A stretch of DNA of 64,000 nt. It comes from Halorussus limi (GTDB lineage Archaea > Halobacteriota > Halobacteria > Halobacteriales > Haladaptataceae). The notes beneath the pieces are model-generated. The model did no database searches, had not been told where the DNA came from, and worked only from the letters and a program-made list of their open reading frames with translations. The position numbers and the translations under genes were made by a program. Positions 1-8,050 of the stretch are shown here, one piece after another (position 1 is the first letter of the stretch; each line of letters opens with the position of its first letter). Location: NCBI RefSeq assembly GCF_023238205.1, contig NZ_CP096659.1:2435626-2499625 (forward strand), written 5' to 3'.

Positions 1-136
1 CGCTGGCCTCCTGCCAGTGTTCGAGCGCGACCCGCGAGTCCACCGGGGGAAAGAGGTCCACGAAGTTCTGGAGTGCCCGGAGGGTCGCGGCGTCGAACTC
101 GTCGTAGAGTCGATAGAGTTGGTCGTACCGCTCCAT
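1..136 (-). CDS. Partial hypothetical protein (N-terminus only)
   Basis: An open frame starts with ATG at 136 and runs off the left edge of the window. The 45 visible residues begin MERYDQLYRLYDEF and include the stretch FVDLFPPVDSRVALEHW. They look like a soluble, charged, helical protein with haloarchaeal codon use. I recognise no family. The next gene on the same strand ends 71 bases upstream of this start, so the two may be co-transcribed. The rest of the gene lies outside the window. Confidence 0.55.
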   Translation of the reverse strand, partial: MERYDQLYRLYDEFDAATLRALQNFVDLFPPVDSRVALEHWQEAS

Positions 137-207
137 GCCCGAACTGGGTCGCAATCCCGGATAAAGGTCGGGGTCGGCGCGAAAGACGGTCGTTCGGCCG
201 ACCGCGC

Positions 208-618
208 TCAGGCGTTCTCCGGCCGCGCGGACGCCTCGCTCGTCTCGAGTCGCTCCGTCTCGTCCCGAAGTTCGGCGTAGTACTCCCCCCGATATCGCCA
301 CATGTAGCCGACAGCGACACCGAGCGCGACGGCGACCAGCGGTCTGTCGAGGACCAGCGCGGTCAGTATCGTCACGGCGACCCCCGCGCTCCACTCGAGC
401 GCCTTTCCGACGGGACTCAGCCGAAATCGGAGCAGTCGAACTTCGAGGTCCGGCGACGAGAGGCCCTGCACGACGACGACGGACCCCGCGAGGAGGACGA
501 CCGAGAACAGCAGCAGGTGAATCAGATTCCCTAGGTCGGCACGCAGTCGGAGCAGCGCGAGGGCGTAGGCGAGGCCGAACGCTCCGGCCAGCGTGTCCCA
601 CTCCGAGAGACTCGACAT
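208..618 (-). CDS. Small membrane protein of unknown function
   Basis: This frame encodes 136 residues and I do not recognise the family. At least two hydrophobic stretches are visible: about residues 30-52 (IHLLLFSVVLLAGSVVVVQG) and 75-105, the latter perhaps a hairpin. A short charged cytosolic tail follows (YRGEYYAELRDETERLE). An integral membrane protein is a fair inference; a role is not. Its 5' side faces the AIR-synthase-like gene on the other strand, so the roughly 80 bases between them should hold both promoters. Confidence 0.6.
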   Translation of the reverse strand: MSSLSEWDTLAGAFGLAYALALLRLRADLGNLIHLLLFSVVLLAGSVVVVQGLSSPDLEVRLLRFRLSPVGKALEWSAGVAVTILTALVLDRPLVAVALGVAVGYMWRYRGEYYAELRDETERLETSEASARPENA

Positions 619-700
619 CGAATCGTGTCCGCGAAACGGTACGATACCTGTTAAATCTTCGTCCGTCGCATCTTAGGCCCCCGGCCTCCGAGAGACGAGT

Positions 701-1669
701 ATGATAGGCAAACTCGACCCCGAGGTCCTCGCGCGCGTCCTCTCGCGGACGGGCGCGCACGACGACTCGGTAGTGATGGGACCGCAGTACGGCGAGGACG
801 CCGCGGCGATGCGGGTCGGCGACCAGTTGCTCGTCGCCAGTTCCGACCCGCTCTCGTTAGCGAAGGAGCGTCTGGGAACTCTCGCGGTCCACGTCGCGTG
901 CAACGACGTGGCCGCGTCGGGGGCCGACCCCCGGTGGCTCACGAACGTCTTGTTCCTGCCCGACGACGACGAGGAGACGCTGGACGCGCTGACGACCCAG
1001 ATGGACGACGCGGCCCGCGAGTCGGGCGTCGCCATCGTCGGCGGTCACTCCGAGTACACCCCGGCGCTGGAGCGTCCGATGGTGTCGATGACCGCGATGG
1101 GACTCGCCGACGAGTTCGTGCCGACCGGCGGGGCCGAACCGGGCGACCGCGTCGTCCTCACGAAGGGCGCGGGCGTCGAGGGGACCGCGGTGCTGGCGAC
1201 CGACTTCCGCGACGACATCGACCTGCCCGACGACCTGCTGGCGCGCGCCGAGACGTTCTTCGACGACATCAGCGTCCTCCCGGAGTCGCGCGTCCTCCGC
1301 GAGTCGGCCACCGCGATGCACGACCCGACCGAGGGCGGACTCGTCAACGGGATGGTCGAACTGGCGACCGCCTCCGGCGTCCGCCTCGACATCGACCGGC
1401 GCGCGGTCCCCGTCCGCGAGGAGACCGCGGCAATCTGCGACGCGATGGGCGTGGACCCGCTCCGCATCTTCGGGTCGGGCGCGCTACTGGCGACCGTGCC
1501 CGAAGGAGAACTCGACGGCGTCCTCGATGCGCTCGACGCGGAGGACATCCGCGCGAGCGAAATCGGCGCCGTGGAGGACGTGAGCGACGCCGAGGAAGCG
1601 GGGGTCGAACTCGACGGCGAACTGATTCGGGACGCCGTCCGCGACGACCTCTACGACCTCTGGGAGTAG
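701..1669 (+). CDS. AIR synthase-related (PurM/HypE/ThiL-fold) protein
   Basis: This 322-residue protein has the two-domain PurM-like architecture: an N-terminal ATP-binding half (about 1-135, with the acidic GEDAA turn, VACNDVAASGADP and IVGGHSEY) and a C-terminal half with the DPTEGGLVNGM loop. These motifs are shared by AIR synthase, ThiL, SelD and HypE. HypE normally ends with a catalytic cysteine; this protein ends DDLYDLWE with no cysteine, and no hydrogenase genes are nearby, so HypE function is unlikely. The substrate cannot be read from sequence. Family membership is secure, the reaction is not. Confidence 0.85.
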   Translation: MIGKLDPEVLARVLSRTGAHDDSVVMGPQYGEDAAAMRVGDQLLVASSDPLSLAKERLGTLAVHVACNDVAASGADPRWLTNVLFLPDDDEETLDALTTQMDDAARESGVAIVGGHSEYTPALERPMVSMTAMGLADEFVPTGGAEPGDRVVLTKGAGVEGTAVLATDFRDDIDLPDDLLARAETFFDDISVLPESRVLRESATAMHDPTEGGLVNGMVELATASGVRLDIDRRAVPVREETAAICDAMGVDPLRIFGSGALLATVPEGELDGVLDALDAEDIRASEIGAVEDVSDAEEAGVELDGELIRDAVRDDLYDLWE

Positions 1670-1901
1670 ACCGCCGACCGATTTCCGGAGTCGCGTCCGG
1701 ACGGGCGCGACGACTTGACGGGAGCGACGAGGACGTGAACGACGACTTGAGGGGAACGACGCCGGACCAACGTGACGCCCGAGCGAGCGCGAAACGCGCG
1801 ACTGTCGAGTCGTGTAGCGGAGCGCCAGAATGTGCGCGGTGGGCAGGGCGACAGACGTTGGGTTCGACCAGCCCGCCCACCTCAGATGTTTACTCGGGAT
1901 A

Positions 1902-1909
1902 GAATAAAT
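1902..1909 (+). promoter_or_regulatory. Candidate TATA box of gdh
   Basis: An AT-rich element (GAATAAAT) stands out from the GC-rich surroundings about 31 bases before the gdh ATG, the right distance for a nearly leaderless haloarchaeal transcript. Known GfcR targets carry an operator close to the TATA box; I cannot identify that operator with confidence here. Confidence 0.5.
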
Positions 1910-1939
1910 CTTTTGTCCCCCGCGGTCATACGACCTGTC

Positions 1940-3052
1940 ATGGAAGCAATCGTCGTCCGGCGGGGCGAGACCTCGCCGACAGTCGCCGAAGTGCCGCGGC
2001 CGGACCCCGAACCGGGCGAGGCGCTGGTTCGGACGCTCCGCGTCGGCGTGGACGGGACCGACCACGAAGTCATCGCCGGGAGCCACGGCGGGTTCCCCGA
2101 GGGCGAAGACCACCTCGTGTTAGGTCACGAGGCGGTCGGCGTCGTCGTCGAGGCCGACGGCACTCCCTTCGCGGAGGGCGACGTGGTGGTTCCGACCGTC
2201 CGACGCCCGCCCGTCGAGGGGACGAACGAGTACTTCGAGCGCGGCGAACCCGACATGGCTCCGCCCGAGGCCTGCCGGGAGTGCGGCATCGACGGCGCGC
2301 ACGGGTTCATGTCCGAGTACTTCGCCGCGCCGGCCGAGTACCTCGTGCCCGTGCCCGAGGACCTCGCGGAGTGGGGGTTCCTCGTGGAACCGGTCAGCAT
2401 CTCGGAGAAGGCGCTCGAACACGCCGCGGCCTCCCGGTCGGCGTTCGAGTGGGACCCCGAGTCGGGTCTCGTACTCGGCAACGGGAGCCTCGGCCTGCTC
2501 ACGCTCGCCATGCTCGACCAACGGGGCTACGACCGGACCTACTGTCTCGGGCGGCGCGACCGGCCCGACCCCACCATCGACATCATCGAGGAGTTGGGCG
2601 CGACATATGTGGACTCCCGTCGGACGCCCGTGACCGAGATTCCGGAGGCCCACGAGTCGATGGATTTCGTCTACGAGGCCACCGGCTACGCCCGCCACGC
2701 GTTCGAGTGCATCGAGGCGCTCGCGCCCGGCGGGGTGGGTGCGCTGCTCGGCGTGCCCGAACCGTGGGACTTCGAAATCGACGGCGGGCGACTCCACAAG
2801 GAGTTCGTGATGAACAACAAGGCGCTGGTCGGAAGCGTCAACTCCAACGTCTCGCACTTCGAGGCGGCCGTCGAGACGCTCGCGGACTTCCCCTCGTGGT
2901 TCCTCGACGACCTCGTGACGGGCGTCCACGACCTCGGCGACTACGAGGCCGCGTTCGGGGACACCGCCGACGGCGATTCGGCGAGCGGCGAGAGTGCGCC
3001 TCGCCATGACGAAACGACAATAAAGACCGCGCTACAATTTAGCCAGATATGA
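1940..3052 (+). CDS. gdh: Glucose 1-dehydrogenase (semi-phosphorylative Entner-Doudoroff pathway)
   Basis: This 370-residue medium-chain dehydrogenase oxidises glucose to gluconolactone using NAD(P), the first step of the haloarchaeal semi-phosphorylative Entner-Doudoroff route. It aligns by eye with Haloferax mediterranei GDH, including the zinc ligands Asp38, His63 (in GHE) and Glu150 at the same numbers. The nucleotide fold begins near GLVLGNGSLG. The ATG at 1940 was chosen because it gives the family N-terminus (MEAIVVRRGE) and lies about 30 bases after a TATA-like box at 1902-1909; a longer in-frame extension has no support. The stop overlaps the start of the next gene, the probable regulator of this pathway. 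Confidence 0.93.
   Translation: MEAIVVRRGETSPTVAEVPRPDPEPGEALVRTLRVGVDGTDHEVIAGSHGGFPEGEDHLVLGHEAVGVVVEADGTPFAEGDVVVPTVRRPPVEGTNEYFERGEPDMAPPEACRECGIDGAHGFMSEYFAAPAEYLVPVPEDLAEWGFLVEPVSISEKALEHAAASRSAFEWDPESGLVLGNGSLGLLTLAMLDQRGYDRTYCLGRRDRPDPTIDIIEELGATYVDSRRTPVTEIPEAHESMDFVYEATGYARHAFECIEALAPGGVGALLGVPEPWDFEIDGGRLHKEFVMNNKALVGSVNSNVSHFEAAVETLADFPSWFLDDLVTGVHDLGDYEAAFGDTADGDSASGESAPRHDETTIKTALQFSQI
3016..3023 (+). promoter_or_regulatory. Possible internal TATA box for gfcR
   Basis: An AT-rich octamer (ACAATAAA) lies in the last codons of gdh, centred about 29 bases before the gfcR ATG. The spacing suits a leaderless promoter. The codons here (TIKTAL) are conserved in GDH C-termini, so the AT content may be only partly regulatory. 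Confidence 0.3.
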
Positions 3053-3690
3053 AGAACGTCGACGACCTCATCGAGAGCGCGGCAGAACTCGCCCAGCAGG
3101 GGCTATCGAAGGGCGAAATCGCCGACGAACTCAACGTCTCGCGAGAGACCGCGAGTTGGCTGGTCGAACGGAGCGGAACCGGCGCGCCGGCGACGACGAC
3201 GCCGACCGAACCCGCGGGCGGTCCCCACGACATCCACGTCGACTGGTCGGCGCTCGGCCGGGACAGCAACCGCCTCTACCACGCCGGGGCCGCGATGGCC
3301 GACCTCCTCGAAAAGCAGGGCGAAGAGGTGGACCTGACCATCGGCATCGAGAAGGCGGGCGCGCCCCTCGCCACCGCCGTCGCGCGGGAACTCGACACCG
3401 ACCTCGGGACCTACGCGCCGAGCAAGCACCAGTGGGAGGAGGGCGACATCGAGGACCTCGGCGGGACCTTCTCGCGGAACTTCGCCCAGATTCGGGACCG
3501 CGAGTGCTACGTCGTGGACGACACCATCACCAGCGGGACGACCATGGGCGAGACTGTCGAGGCCATCCGCGAGCAGGGCGGCGAACCGGTCGCCTGCGTT
3601 GTCCTCGTGGACAAACAAGGCGTCGAGGACGTGGAGGGCGTCCCGGTCCACTCGCTCATCAACGTGGTCCGCGTCGGAAACGACGAGTAA
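3049..3690 (+). CDS. gfcR: GfcR-type transcriptional regulator (orotate phosphoribosyltransferase-like)
   Basis: This 213-residue protein joins an N-terminal helix-turn-helix (about 1-45, SKGEIADELNVSRETASWLVER) to a phosphoribosyltransferase fold. The PRPP loop is intact (VVDDTITSGTTMG, about 155-168). The same architecture defines GfcR (earlier mis-called PyrE1), which in Haloferax controls glucose and fructose catabolism genes, gdh included. Its ATG overlaps the gdh stop by 4 bases, so it is translationally coupled to a likely target gene. An AT-rich element about 30 bases upstream, inside the gdh end, might give a second, leaderless transcript. Orotate phosphoribosyltransferase activity is unlikely because of the HTH. 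Confidence 0.9.
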   Translation: MKNVDDLIESAAELAQQGLSKGEIADELNVSRETASWLVERSGTGAPATTTPTEPAGGPHDIHVDWSALGRDSNRLYHAGAAMADLLEKQGEEVDLTIGIEKAGAPLATAVARELDTDLGTYAPSKHQWEEGDIEDLGGTFSRNFAQIRDRECYVVDDTITSGTTMGETVEAIREQGGEPVACVVLVDKQGVEDVEGVPVHSLINVVRVGNDE

Positions 3691-3705
3691 CGCAACTTCT
3701 TTGCG
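3691..3705 (+). terminator. Short hairpin after gfcR
   Basis: Five-base arms CGCAA and TTGCG flank a CTTCT loop immediately after the gfcR stop. It may help end the gdh-gfcR message, although the next gene starts only 23 bases further on. The stem is weak and could be chance. Confidence 0.25.
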
Positions 3706-3727
3706 AGAGGGTCGCGTATCAGGGAGT

Positions 3728-4069
3728 ATGACTTTCCAGCCGGAAAGCGAACTGACCGAAGAAGAGGTTCGGGACCGCGTGGACTCGGCCATCGAGGACA
3801 ACGACGTGGTCCTCTTCATGAAGGGCAACGAGTTGATGCCCCAGTGTGGCTACTCCCAGAAGGCGCTCGAACTCGTTCAGCAGCACCGCGACGACTACGA
3901 GACGGTCGACGTGCTGGACGCGCTCGCGGAGTTTCGGACCGCGCTGGAAGACCACAGCGGTTGGGAGACGATTCCCCAGACGTTCGTGAACGGGGAGTTC
4001 GTCGGCGGAAGCGACGTTCTCGCGGAACTCGAGGAGCGCGGCGAACTCGCCGACGAGCTGTCAGATTGA
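3728..4069 (+). CDS. Monothiol glutaredoxin (CGYS type)
   Basis: This 113-residue thioredoxin-fold protein carries the monothiol active site CGYS (preceded by MPQ), the IPQTFVNGEFVGGSDVL glutathione/cluster-binding segment and the early FMKGNELMPQC strand. These are the marks of Grx4/Grx5-type glutaredoxins, which usually carry or pass on [2Fe-2S] clusters. The ATG at 3728 gives the normal family length with an acidic N-terminal extension of about 25 residues typical of haloarchaea. It follows gfcR by 37 bases and may share its transcript, but a functional link is not evident. Confidence 0.88.
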   Translation: MTFQPESELTEEEVRDRVDSAIEDNDVVLFMKGNELMPQCGYSQKALELVQQHRDDYETVDVLDALAEFRTALEDHSGWETIPQTFVNGEFVGGSDVLAELEERGELADELSD

Positions 4070-4181
4070 ATAGTAGTTTCGACCGAGACACCGAGGACCA
4101 AAAGAGCAGGCCATATATGTTCGGACAACTTAGACACCCGTGTACCGTGTCGTCAGCCGGGAACCTGCATGTAAATCACAA

Positions 4182-4769
4182 ATGACGGGGCAAGTATATC
4201 GACTTCACTCGACGCTCGAACTGCCGCTGGAAAACGTTTACGACCACTTCGAGGAGGACCCCGACCTCCCCCCGAGCATAGCCAGCGTCGACATCACCCG
4301 GCGCAAGAACACGCTCATCATCAGTGCGGTCGCGGACGACGACAGCATCAGCAAGTACACGCCGACCGCTCAACTGAAGGCGTCCATCTCGGAGACCCGC
4401 GTCTACACCGAAGAAGAGCAGAAGCGCCGCGAGGGGCCGCGGTGGGGCGACGACGCCGAGGAACTCGACGAGGAGGAAGACGACGAACCGATGGGCGAAC
4501 TCATCGAGGTCGCCGCGTTCAAGGGCGACCGCGAGACCGTGCTTCAGAACACGGCGCTCCAGTACCCGATGTTCCTCGTCCTCTGTGACATCGCGCGACT
4601 CGCCGAGAAGGGGACGCTGACCGCGATTACCGAGAAGGACGGCGACCTGCAGGCGACCCGCATCGTGGACGGCGAGGACCGACCCGCCTCCATCGAAGTG
4701 GTCGAAGGGCCCGACTCCTCGAACTCCGGGTCGAGCGGAGTCGACTGGCGGGACAACGAGTTTATCTGA
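4182..4769 (+). CDS. Conserved haloarchaeal protein of unknown function
   Basis: This frame encodes 195 residues. The start at 4182 (MTGQVYRLHSTLELP) is preferred to an in-frame codon 14 triplets upstream because it begins at the folded-looking segment. An N-terminal alpha/beta region runs to about residue 75, an acidic low-complexity linker (DDAEELDEEEDDEPM) follows, and a second structured part contains YPMFLVLCDIARLAEKGTLTAITEKDG. There is no signal peptide or membrane segment. I recall similar haloarchaeal proteins of unassigned function but cannot name the family with certainty. Confidence 0.7.
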   Translation: MTGQVYRLHSTLELPLENVYDHFEEDPDLPPSIASVDITRRKNTLIISAVADDDSISKYTPTAQLKASISETRVYTEEEQKRREGPRWGDDAEELDEEEDDEPMGELIEVAAFKGDRETVLQNTALQYPMFLVLCDIARLAEKGTLTAITEKDGDLQATRIVDGEDRPASIEVVEGPDSSNSGSSGVDWRDNEFI

Positions 4770-5019
4770 ACCCACCTCTTTCTTCGTCGGGTGTCCTCGG
4801 GAGGACGGCGCGTTGCGCCGCTCTCCCTACGGGCACCGCTCCTCGAAAAATGTGGACCAAAAAAGACCTGCTCGCGTCTGGAGTTCGATTCCATCATTCG
4901 TGGTCCATTTTACCACGCCACTCCGACACACCAATTCGGGCCTGAGACACCGGTAGACGGCGCTTTCGAGTCCGTTGACGTGGCCTGCGAGCGTGGAGAG
5001 CCGAAAAGCACTTTAGGGT

Positions 5020-5039
5020 CGTAATTAGATGTAATTACG
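5020..5039. promoter_or_regulatory. Perfect palindrome before the PAPS-reductase-family gene
   Basis: Two perfect 8-base arms, CGTAATTA and TAATTACG, are separated by GATG. The element ends 4 bases before the ATG at 5044 and lies just after a TATA-like CTTTA at 5011-5015, so it covers the expected transcription start. This placement is typical of an archaeal repressor operator. The palindrome is strikingly AT-rich in a GC-rich genome. No regulator gene is adjacent. Confidence 0.65.
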
Positions 5040-5043
5040 AACG

Positions 5044-6015
5044 ATGCCCGAAGACTTCCCGAACTACGTCGACGTTGACTACACCGACGGCGAAGGCGAA
5101 GACCCCGAGGACTACGCCTCGATGGAGCACAAGATAGAGAAGGCCATCGACGTGACCCGACAGGGTCTCGAAGAGTACGAGAACCCCGCCGTAATGTGGA
5201 CCGGCGGCAAGGACTCGACGCTGACCCTCTACTTCATCAAGGAAGTCGCCGAGAAGTTCGACCTCGAAACCCCGACCGCGGTCTTCATCGACCACTTCCA
5301 GCACTTCGACGAGATTCACGACTTCGTCGCCAAGTGGGAGGACGAGTGGGACCTCGACGTCGTCTACGCGAGCAACGACGACGTGGGCGACTACGCCGAG
5401 GAGAACGACCTCGAACCGGGCGACGACATCCCCATCGACGCCCTCAACGAGCACAACCAGCACCACGTCCGCGACATCCTCGAATACGAGGAAGACGAGT
5501 TCCCGTTCCTGCTCGACACCTACGTCGGCAACCACCTGCTGAAGACGGTCGCGCTCAACGACACCATCGAGGAACTCGACATCGACGGTATCATCTCCGG
5601 CGTCCGCTGGGACGAGCAGGAGGCCCGCGCGGACGAGACGTTCTTCTCGCCCCGCCACGACCCCGACATCTACCCGCCCCACGACCGCGTTCAGCCGATT
5701 CTCCAGTTCGACGAGCGCGCGGTCTGGGACACCTTCTGGCACTACGTCGTGCCCGACACCGTCGAGGACTACCCCGACGACGGCTACGTCCCCGAGTCCG
5801 CCGACGACCTGCCGAACGGACTCACGCAGGACGACATCCCGGTCAGCCCCAAGTACTTCGCCGGATTCCGCTCGCTCGGTAGCGAGGTCAGCACCGAGAA
5901 GACCACCGAGGACCCGGCGTGGCTACAGGACCTCGACGACACGACCGAGCGCGCGGGCCGCGCACAGGACAAAGAGGACCTGATGGAGCGCCTGCGCGAC
6001 CTCGGCTACATGTAG
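5044..6015 (+). CDS. Phosphoadenosine phosphosulfate reductase family protein
   Basis: This 323-residue cytosolic protein has the adenine-nucleotide alpha-hydrolase (PP-loop) fold: the SGGKDS-like loop reads WTGGKDSTLTLYF (about 57-69) and a second motif reads IISGVRWDEQEAR. The family includes CysH (PAPS/APS reductase) and CysD (sulfate adenylyltransferase subunit 2). The C-terminal segment GFRSLGSEVSTEKTTEDPAW resembles CysD and lacks the ECG-x-H of CysH. However, no cysN or other assimilation gene is adjacent, so the acceptor is uncertain. The palindrome at the transcription start suggests tight control. Confidence 0.85.
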   Translation: MPEDFPNYVDVDYTDGEGEDPEDYASMEHKIEKAIDVTRQGLEEYENPAVMWTGGKDSTLTLYFIKEVAEKFDLETPTAVFIDHFQHFDEIHDFVAKWEDEWDLDVVYASNDDVGDYAEENDLEPGDDIPIDALNEHNQHHVRDILEYEEDEFPFLLDTYVGNHLLKTVALNDTIEELDIDGIISGVRWDEQEARADETFFSPRHDPDIYPPHDRVQPILQFDERAVWDTFWHYVVPDTVEDYPDDGYVPESADDLPNGLTQDDIPVSPKYFAGFRSLGSEVSTEKTTEDPAWLQDLDDTTERAGRAQDKEDLMERLRDLGYM

Positions 6016-6041
6016 GAACGACCGTTTACTGCGCTCGAAAC

Positions 6042-6111
6042 CGCGGCTCCGCCGCGATTTCTCGCTGGTAAAAGCTCGACCAAGAACACCGGAAGACGAA
6101 CCGCGTCTTCC
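6042..6111. terminator. Two perfect hairpins downstream of the PAPS-reductase-family gene
   Basis: The first hairpin has arms CGCGGC/GCCGCG around TCC (6042-6056), flanked by AAA and ATTT. The second has arms GGAAGACG/CGTCTTCC around a 5-base loop (6091-6111). They lie 27-96 bases after the stop and may stabilise or end the transcript. Haloarchaeal termination relies mainly on U-rich tracts, so this role is a guess. Confidence 0.35.
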
Positions 6112-6225
6112 GAGCAGTCGGTCACTCCGTTCGCTTCGCGGTCGTCCGTCGGTACTCTCCGGGTAGGGTCGGGACGACCGCAGGAGGGAGTCGGACCGAC
6201 GGTTCGTCGTTCCTTTCTTCGAAGC

Positions 6226-6417
6226 TTACCGCGTCGCCCGGTACTCGCCGTGCTTGACCCCCACGGCGAGTGCTATCGCGCCGAACACCAGCATCGAGGG
6301 CGCGACCATCATCAACACCGTACTCGTAGCCATGACTTCCATTCCGATGAGCGCGGCGGTTCCGAGCGCGACAATGCCGACTAGTATTGCGGCAGTCACG
6401 GGCAGATTGAACTCCAT
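6226..6417 (-). CDS. 63-residue two-helix membrane protein
   Basis: The product is almost wholly hydrophobic, with two transmembrane segments (about 5-28 and 32-54) joined by a short turn and a charged C-terminus KHGEYRATR. The start follows a standard ATG at 6417. Mini-proteins of this shape are common in haloarchaea and mostly uncharacterised. It lies downstream of the 247-residue membrane protein on the same strand, 37 bases away, so the two may form one transcript. No function can be assigned. Confidence 0.6.
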   Translation of the reverse strand: MEFNLPVTAAILVGIVALGTAALIGMEVMATSTVLMMVAPSMLVFGAIALAVGVKHGEYRATR

Positions 6418-6454
6418 GCGCGATTTTCAGGACGAGAAGGGCAAAAGCGTTGCT

Positions 6455-7198
6455 CTACTCCCCTTTCGGTCGCACCACGTCGGCCAACGTCACCAGCAGG
6501 CCGAGGAACCACCCGGTCGGCACCGAGAGGCCGAACCACATCGCCGCGTAGTTCGCGCCTTCGAGCGTGAACTGCTCGCGCAGGAACGTATTGATTCCCC
6601 AGAGGTCGAGCGGGTTGTCGAGTAGCCAGACCGCGAGGGTGTAGCTCTTGGGGAAGATGACCTCCGAGAGCGTCGGCGAGTAGAGCGCGGCCACGACCGG
6701 CGGGAGAAAGAGCGCGGTCATGGCGAACGGGTAGGCCAGCAGGACGGTGCTGAAGCGCCCGCCGCGGGTCCCCGAGAGGTACGCCAGCACGGCCGCCACG
6801 GTGGCGACCCCGCCGGCGGCCCCGACCGCCAGAAAGCCGTCCGTCGAGAATCGGAGTCGAGCGAGCGCGGTCAGGCCGCCCCAGACCAACAGCGACAGCA
6901 GGACCACGCCGACGACGCCGAGTCGGGTCGCCGTGCCGTCTATCTTCCGGGTGTAGTACCGGGCCGCGAACCCGAACAGCGTCAGGGGGTAGAGCAGCGC
7001 GACGACCGCCGTGCCGACCGCGCTCCACCCGCGGTAGGCGACCCGCCCGGAGGTGGTCGAGGGTTCCCACTTCCCGAGGACGCCGCCCTGATTGCTCCGC
7101 TGGCGGGGGAAGAACAGGGCCATCCAACTCTCGTGCAGTCGCTTCAAGTCGTACCGAATCGCCCCGACGAGACCGGTGCTGCTTGTTCCGCCGTGCAT
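6455..7198 (-). CDS. Polytopic membrane protein of unknown function
   Basis: This 247-residue protein has a soluble N-terminus of about 55 residues (with RYDLKRLHESWMALFFPRQR) and then five to six hydrophobic segments. The segment LSEVIFPKSYTLAVWLLDNPLDLWGINTFLREQF could be a re-entrant or extracellular loop. I do not recognise a transporter or enzyme signature. A TATA-like element (TTCATAATGG in the sense direction, 7221-7230) lies about 27 bases before the ATG, supporting this start and a leaderless message. Confidence 0.65.
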   Translation of the reverse strand: MHGGTSSTGLVGAIRYDLKRLHESWMALFFPRQRSNQGGVLGKWEPSTTSGRVAYRGWSAVGTAVVALLYPLTLFGFAARYYTRKIDGTATRLGVVGVVLLSLLVWGGLTALARLRFSTDGFLAVGAAGGVATVAAVLAYLSGTRGGRFSTVLLAYPFAMTALFLPPVVAALYSPTLSEVIFPKSYTLAVWLLDNPLDLWGINTFLREQFTLEGANYAAMWFGLSVPTGWFLGLLVTLADVVRPKGE

Positions 7199-7304
7199 CT
7201 GCGTTTTAATACGTTACGGCCATTATGAAGTTTCGGGGTCGTTCCGAGAGGTGAAACTCGGCTGGCACGTTTTCGGGACATATGGGGATCCTTCCGGAGT
7301 ACCG

Positions 7305-7395
7305 TGAAAGAGTGGTAGGAGACAGAAGAGGAGGGGAAGATAGGAGAGGAAGTGGAAGGCTGGAGAGGAGAGTAGAAAGAAAGAGAGAGGAGGAA
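7305..7395. repeat. Polypurine/polypyrimidine tract
   Basis: Over about 91 bases the + strand is almost entirely A and G, with about eight pyrimidines. It lies 47 bases downstream of the SHOCT gene stop (minus strand), so in that transcript it reads as a long C/U tract. That is a plausible haloarchaeal termination signal and a possible triplex-forming sequence. Confidence 0.7.
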
Positions 7396-7441
7396 ACTCC
7401 CAGTCGTCACGCCGAAGAATTGGCGGGTCAAGCGGACTCGG

Positions 7442-7963
7442 CTACCGACTTCGAGTCCGCTCGCGGCGGTCCGCGCTTCGCTTCTCCTCGCCGGTTCGTC
7501 GCTCCTCGCCGGTCGGCCTCGTCCCGCGGTCGCTACGGGAGTCTCCCATCACCGCGTCGAGTTGGCGTTCGAACTCCTCGCGGGAGAGTTCCCCGGCGGC
7601 GTACCGGCGCTTCAGGATGGCCTCGGCGCTCTCGCGGTCCTCGCTGGCCGCCGGTTCGCTCGCGCCGTCGGGATAGAGTTCGGGGGACTCGACGTTTCCG
7701 ATGAGCGAGAGGTACACCGGCCAGAGCGTCAGTAACCCTACGAAGAACGCCGGGACGCCGAGGACGGACGCGAACAGGGCCATCCCGAAGGCGGCGAAGT
7801 TCGCGGCGGTTTCCAGTCCCATCACGCCGCCGAAGAACAGGAACGGCGAGCAGACGAGCGCCGTTACGCCCAGCAGGGACCGGCCGAGGGTGCCGTCGGG
7901 CGTGTAGTGTTCGACCAGTCGGTGGAGGGCGCGGAACGTAGAGGTGTCGGCGGACTGGTTCAT
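7442..7963 (-). CDS. SHOCT-domain membrane protein
   Basis: This 173-residue protein has two transmembrane helices (about 29-52 and 58-90), a linker, and then a SHOCT motif (about 115-140, AEAILKRRYAAGELSREEFERQLDAVM), ending in an Arg/Lys/Glu-rich tail. SHOCT is a short helical hairpin found at the C-terminus of many membrane proteins and presumed to mediate oligomerisation. A second protein of the same architecture is encoded at 35443-35970. The polypyrimidine tract in its 3' region may terminate the transcript. Confidence 0.8.
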   Translation of the reverse strand: MNQSADTSTFRALHRLVEHYTPDGTLGRSLLGVTALVCSPFLFFGGVMGLETAANFAAFGMALFASVLGVPAFFVGLLTLWPVYLSLIGNVESPELYPDGASEPAASEDRESAEAILKRRYAAGELSREEFERQLDAVMGDSRSDRGTRPTGEERRTGEEKRSADRRERTRSR

Positions 7964-8050
7964 CGTGCGTCGAATCGGATACCTATCAGTAAAGCATTTT
8001 GTTTTATCGAGTGGAACGAAAGTGTCGGAGAAATCGGCGAGGCTACCGGC

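Noticed and set aside
701-1669. HypE hydrogenase maturation factor
   Set aside because: The C-terminal cysteine needed for HypE chemistry is absent and no hydrogenase genes are nearby; only the broad PurM-like family is supported.
1772-1939. A 56-codon in-frame extension of gdh
   Set aside because: The extension is Arg-rich and absent from known glucose dehydrogenases. The TATA-like box and family N-terminus both point to 1940.
7282-7704. A 140-codon + strand frame reading through the polypurine tract
   Set aside because: The product is a run of Arg/Glu and then shadow of the SHOCT gene. It has no homology that I recognise and the tract explains it.
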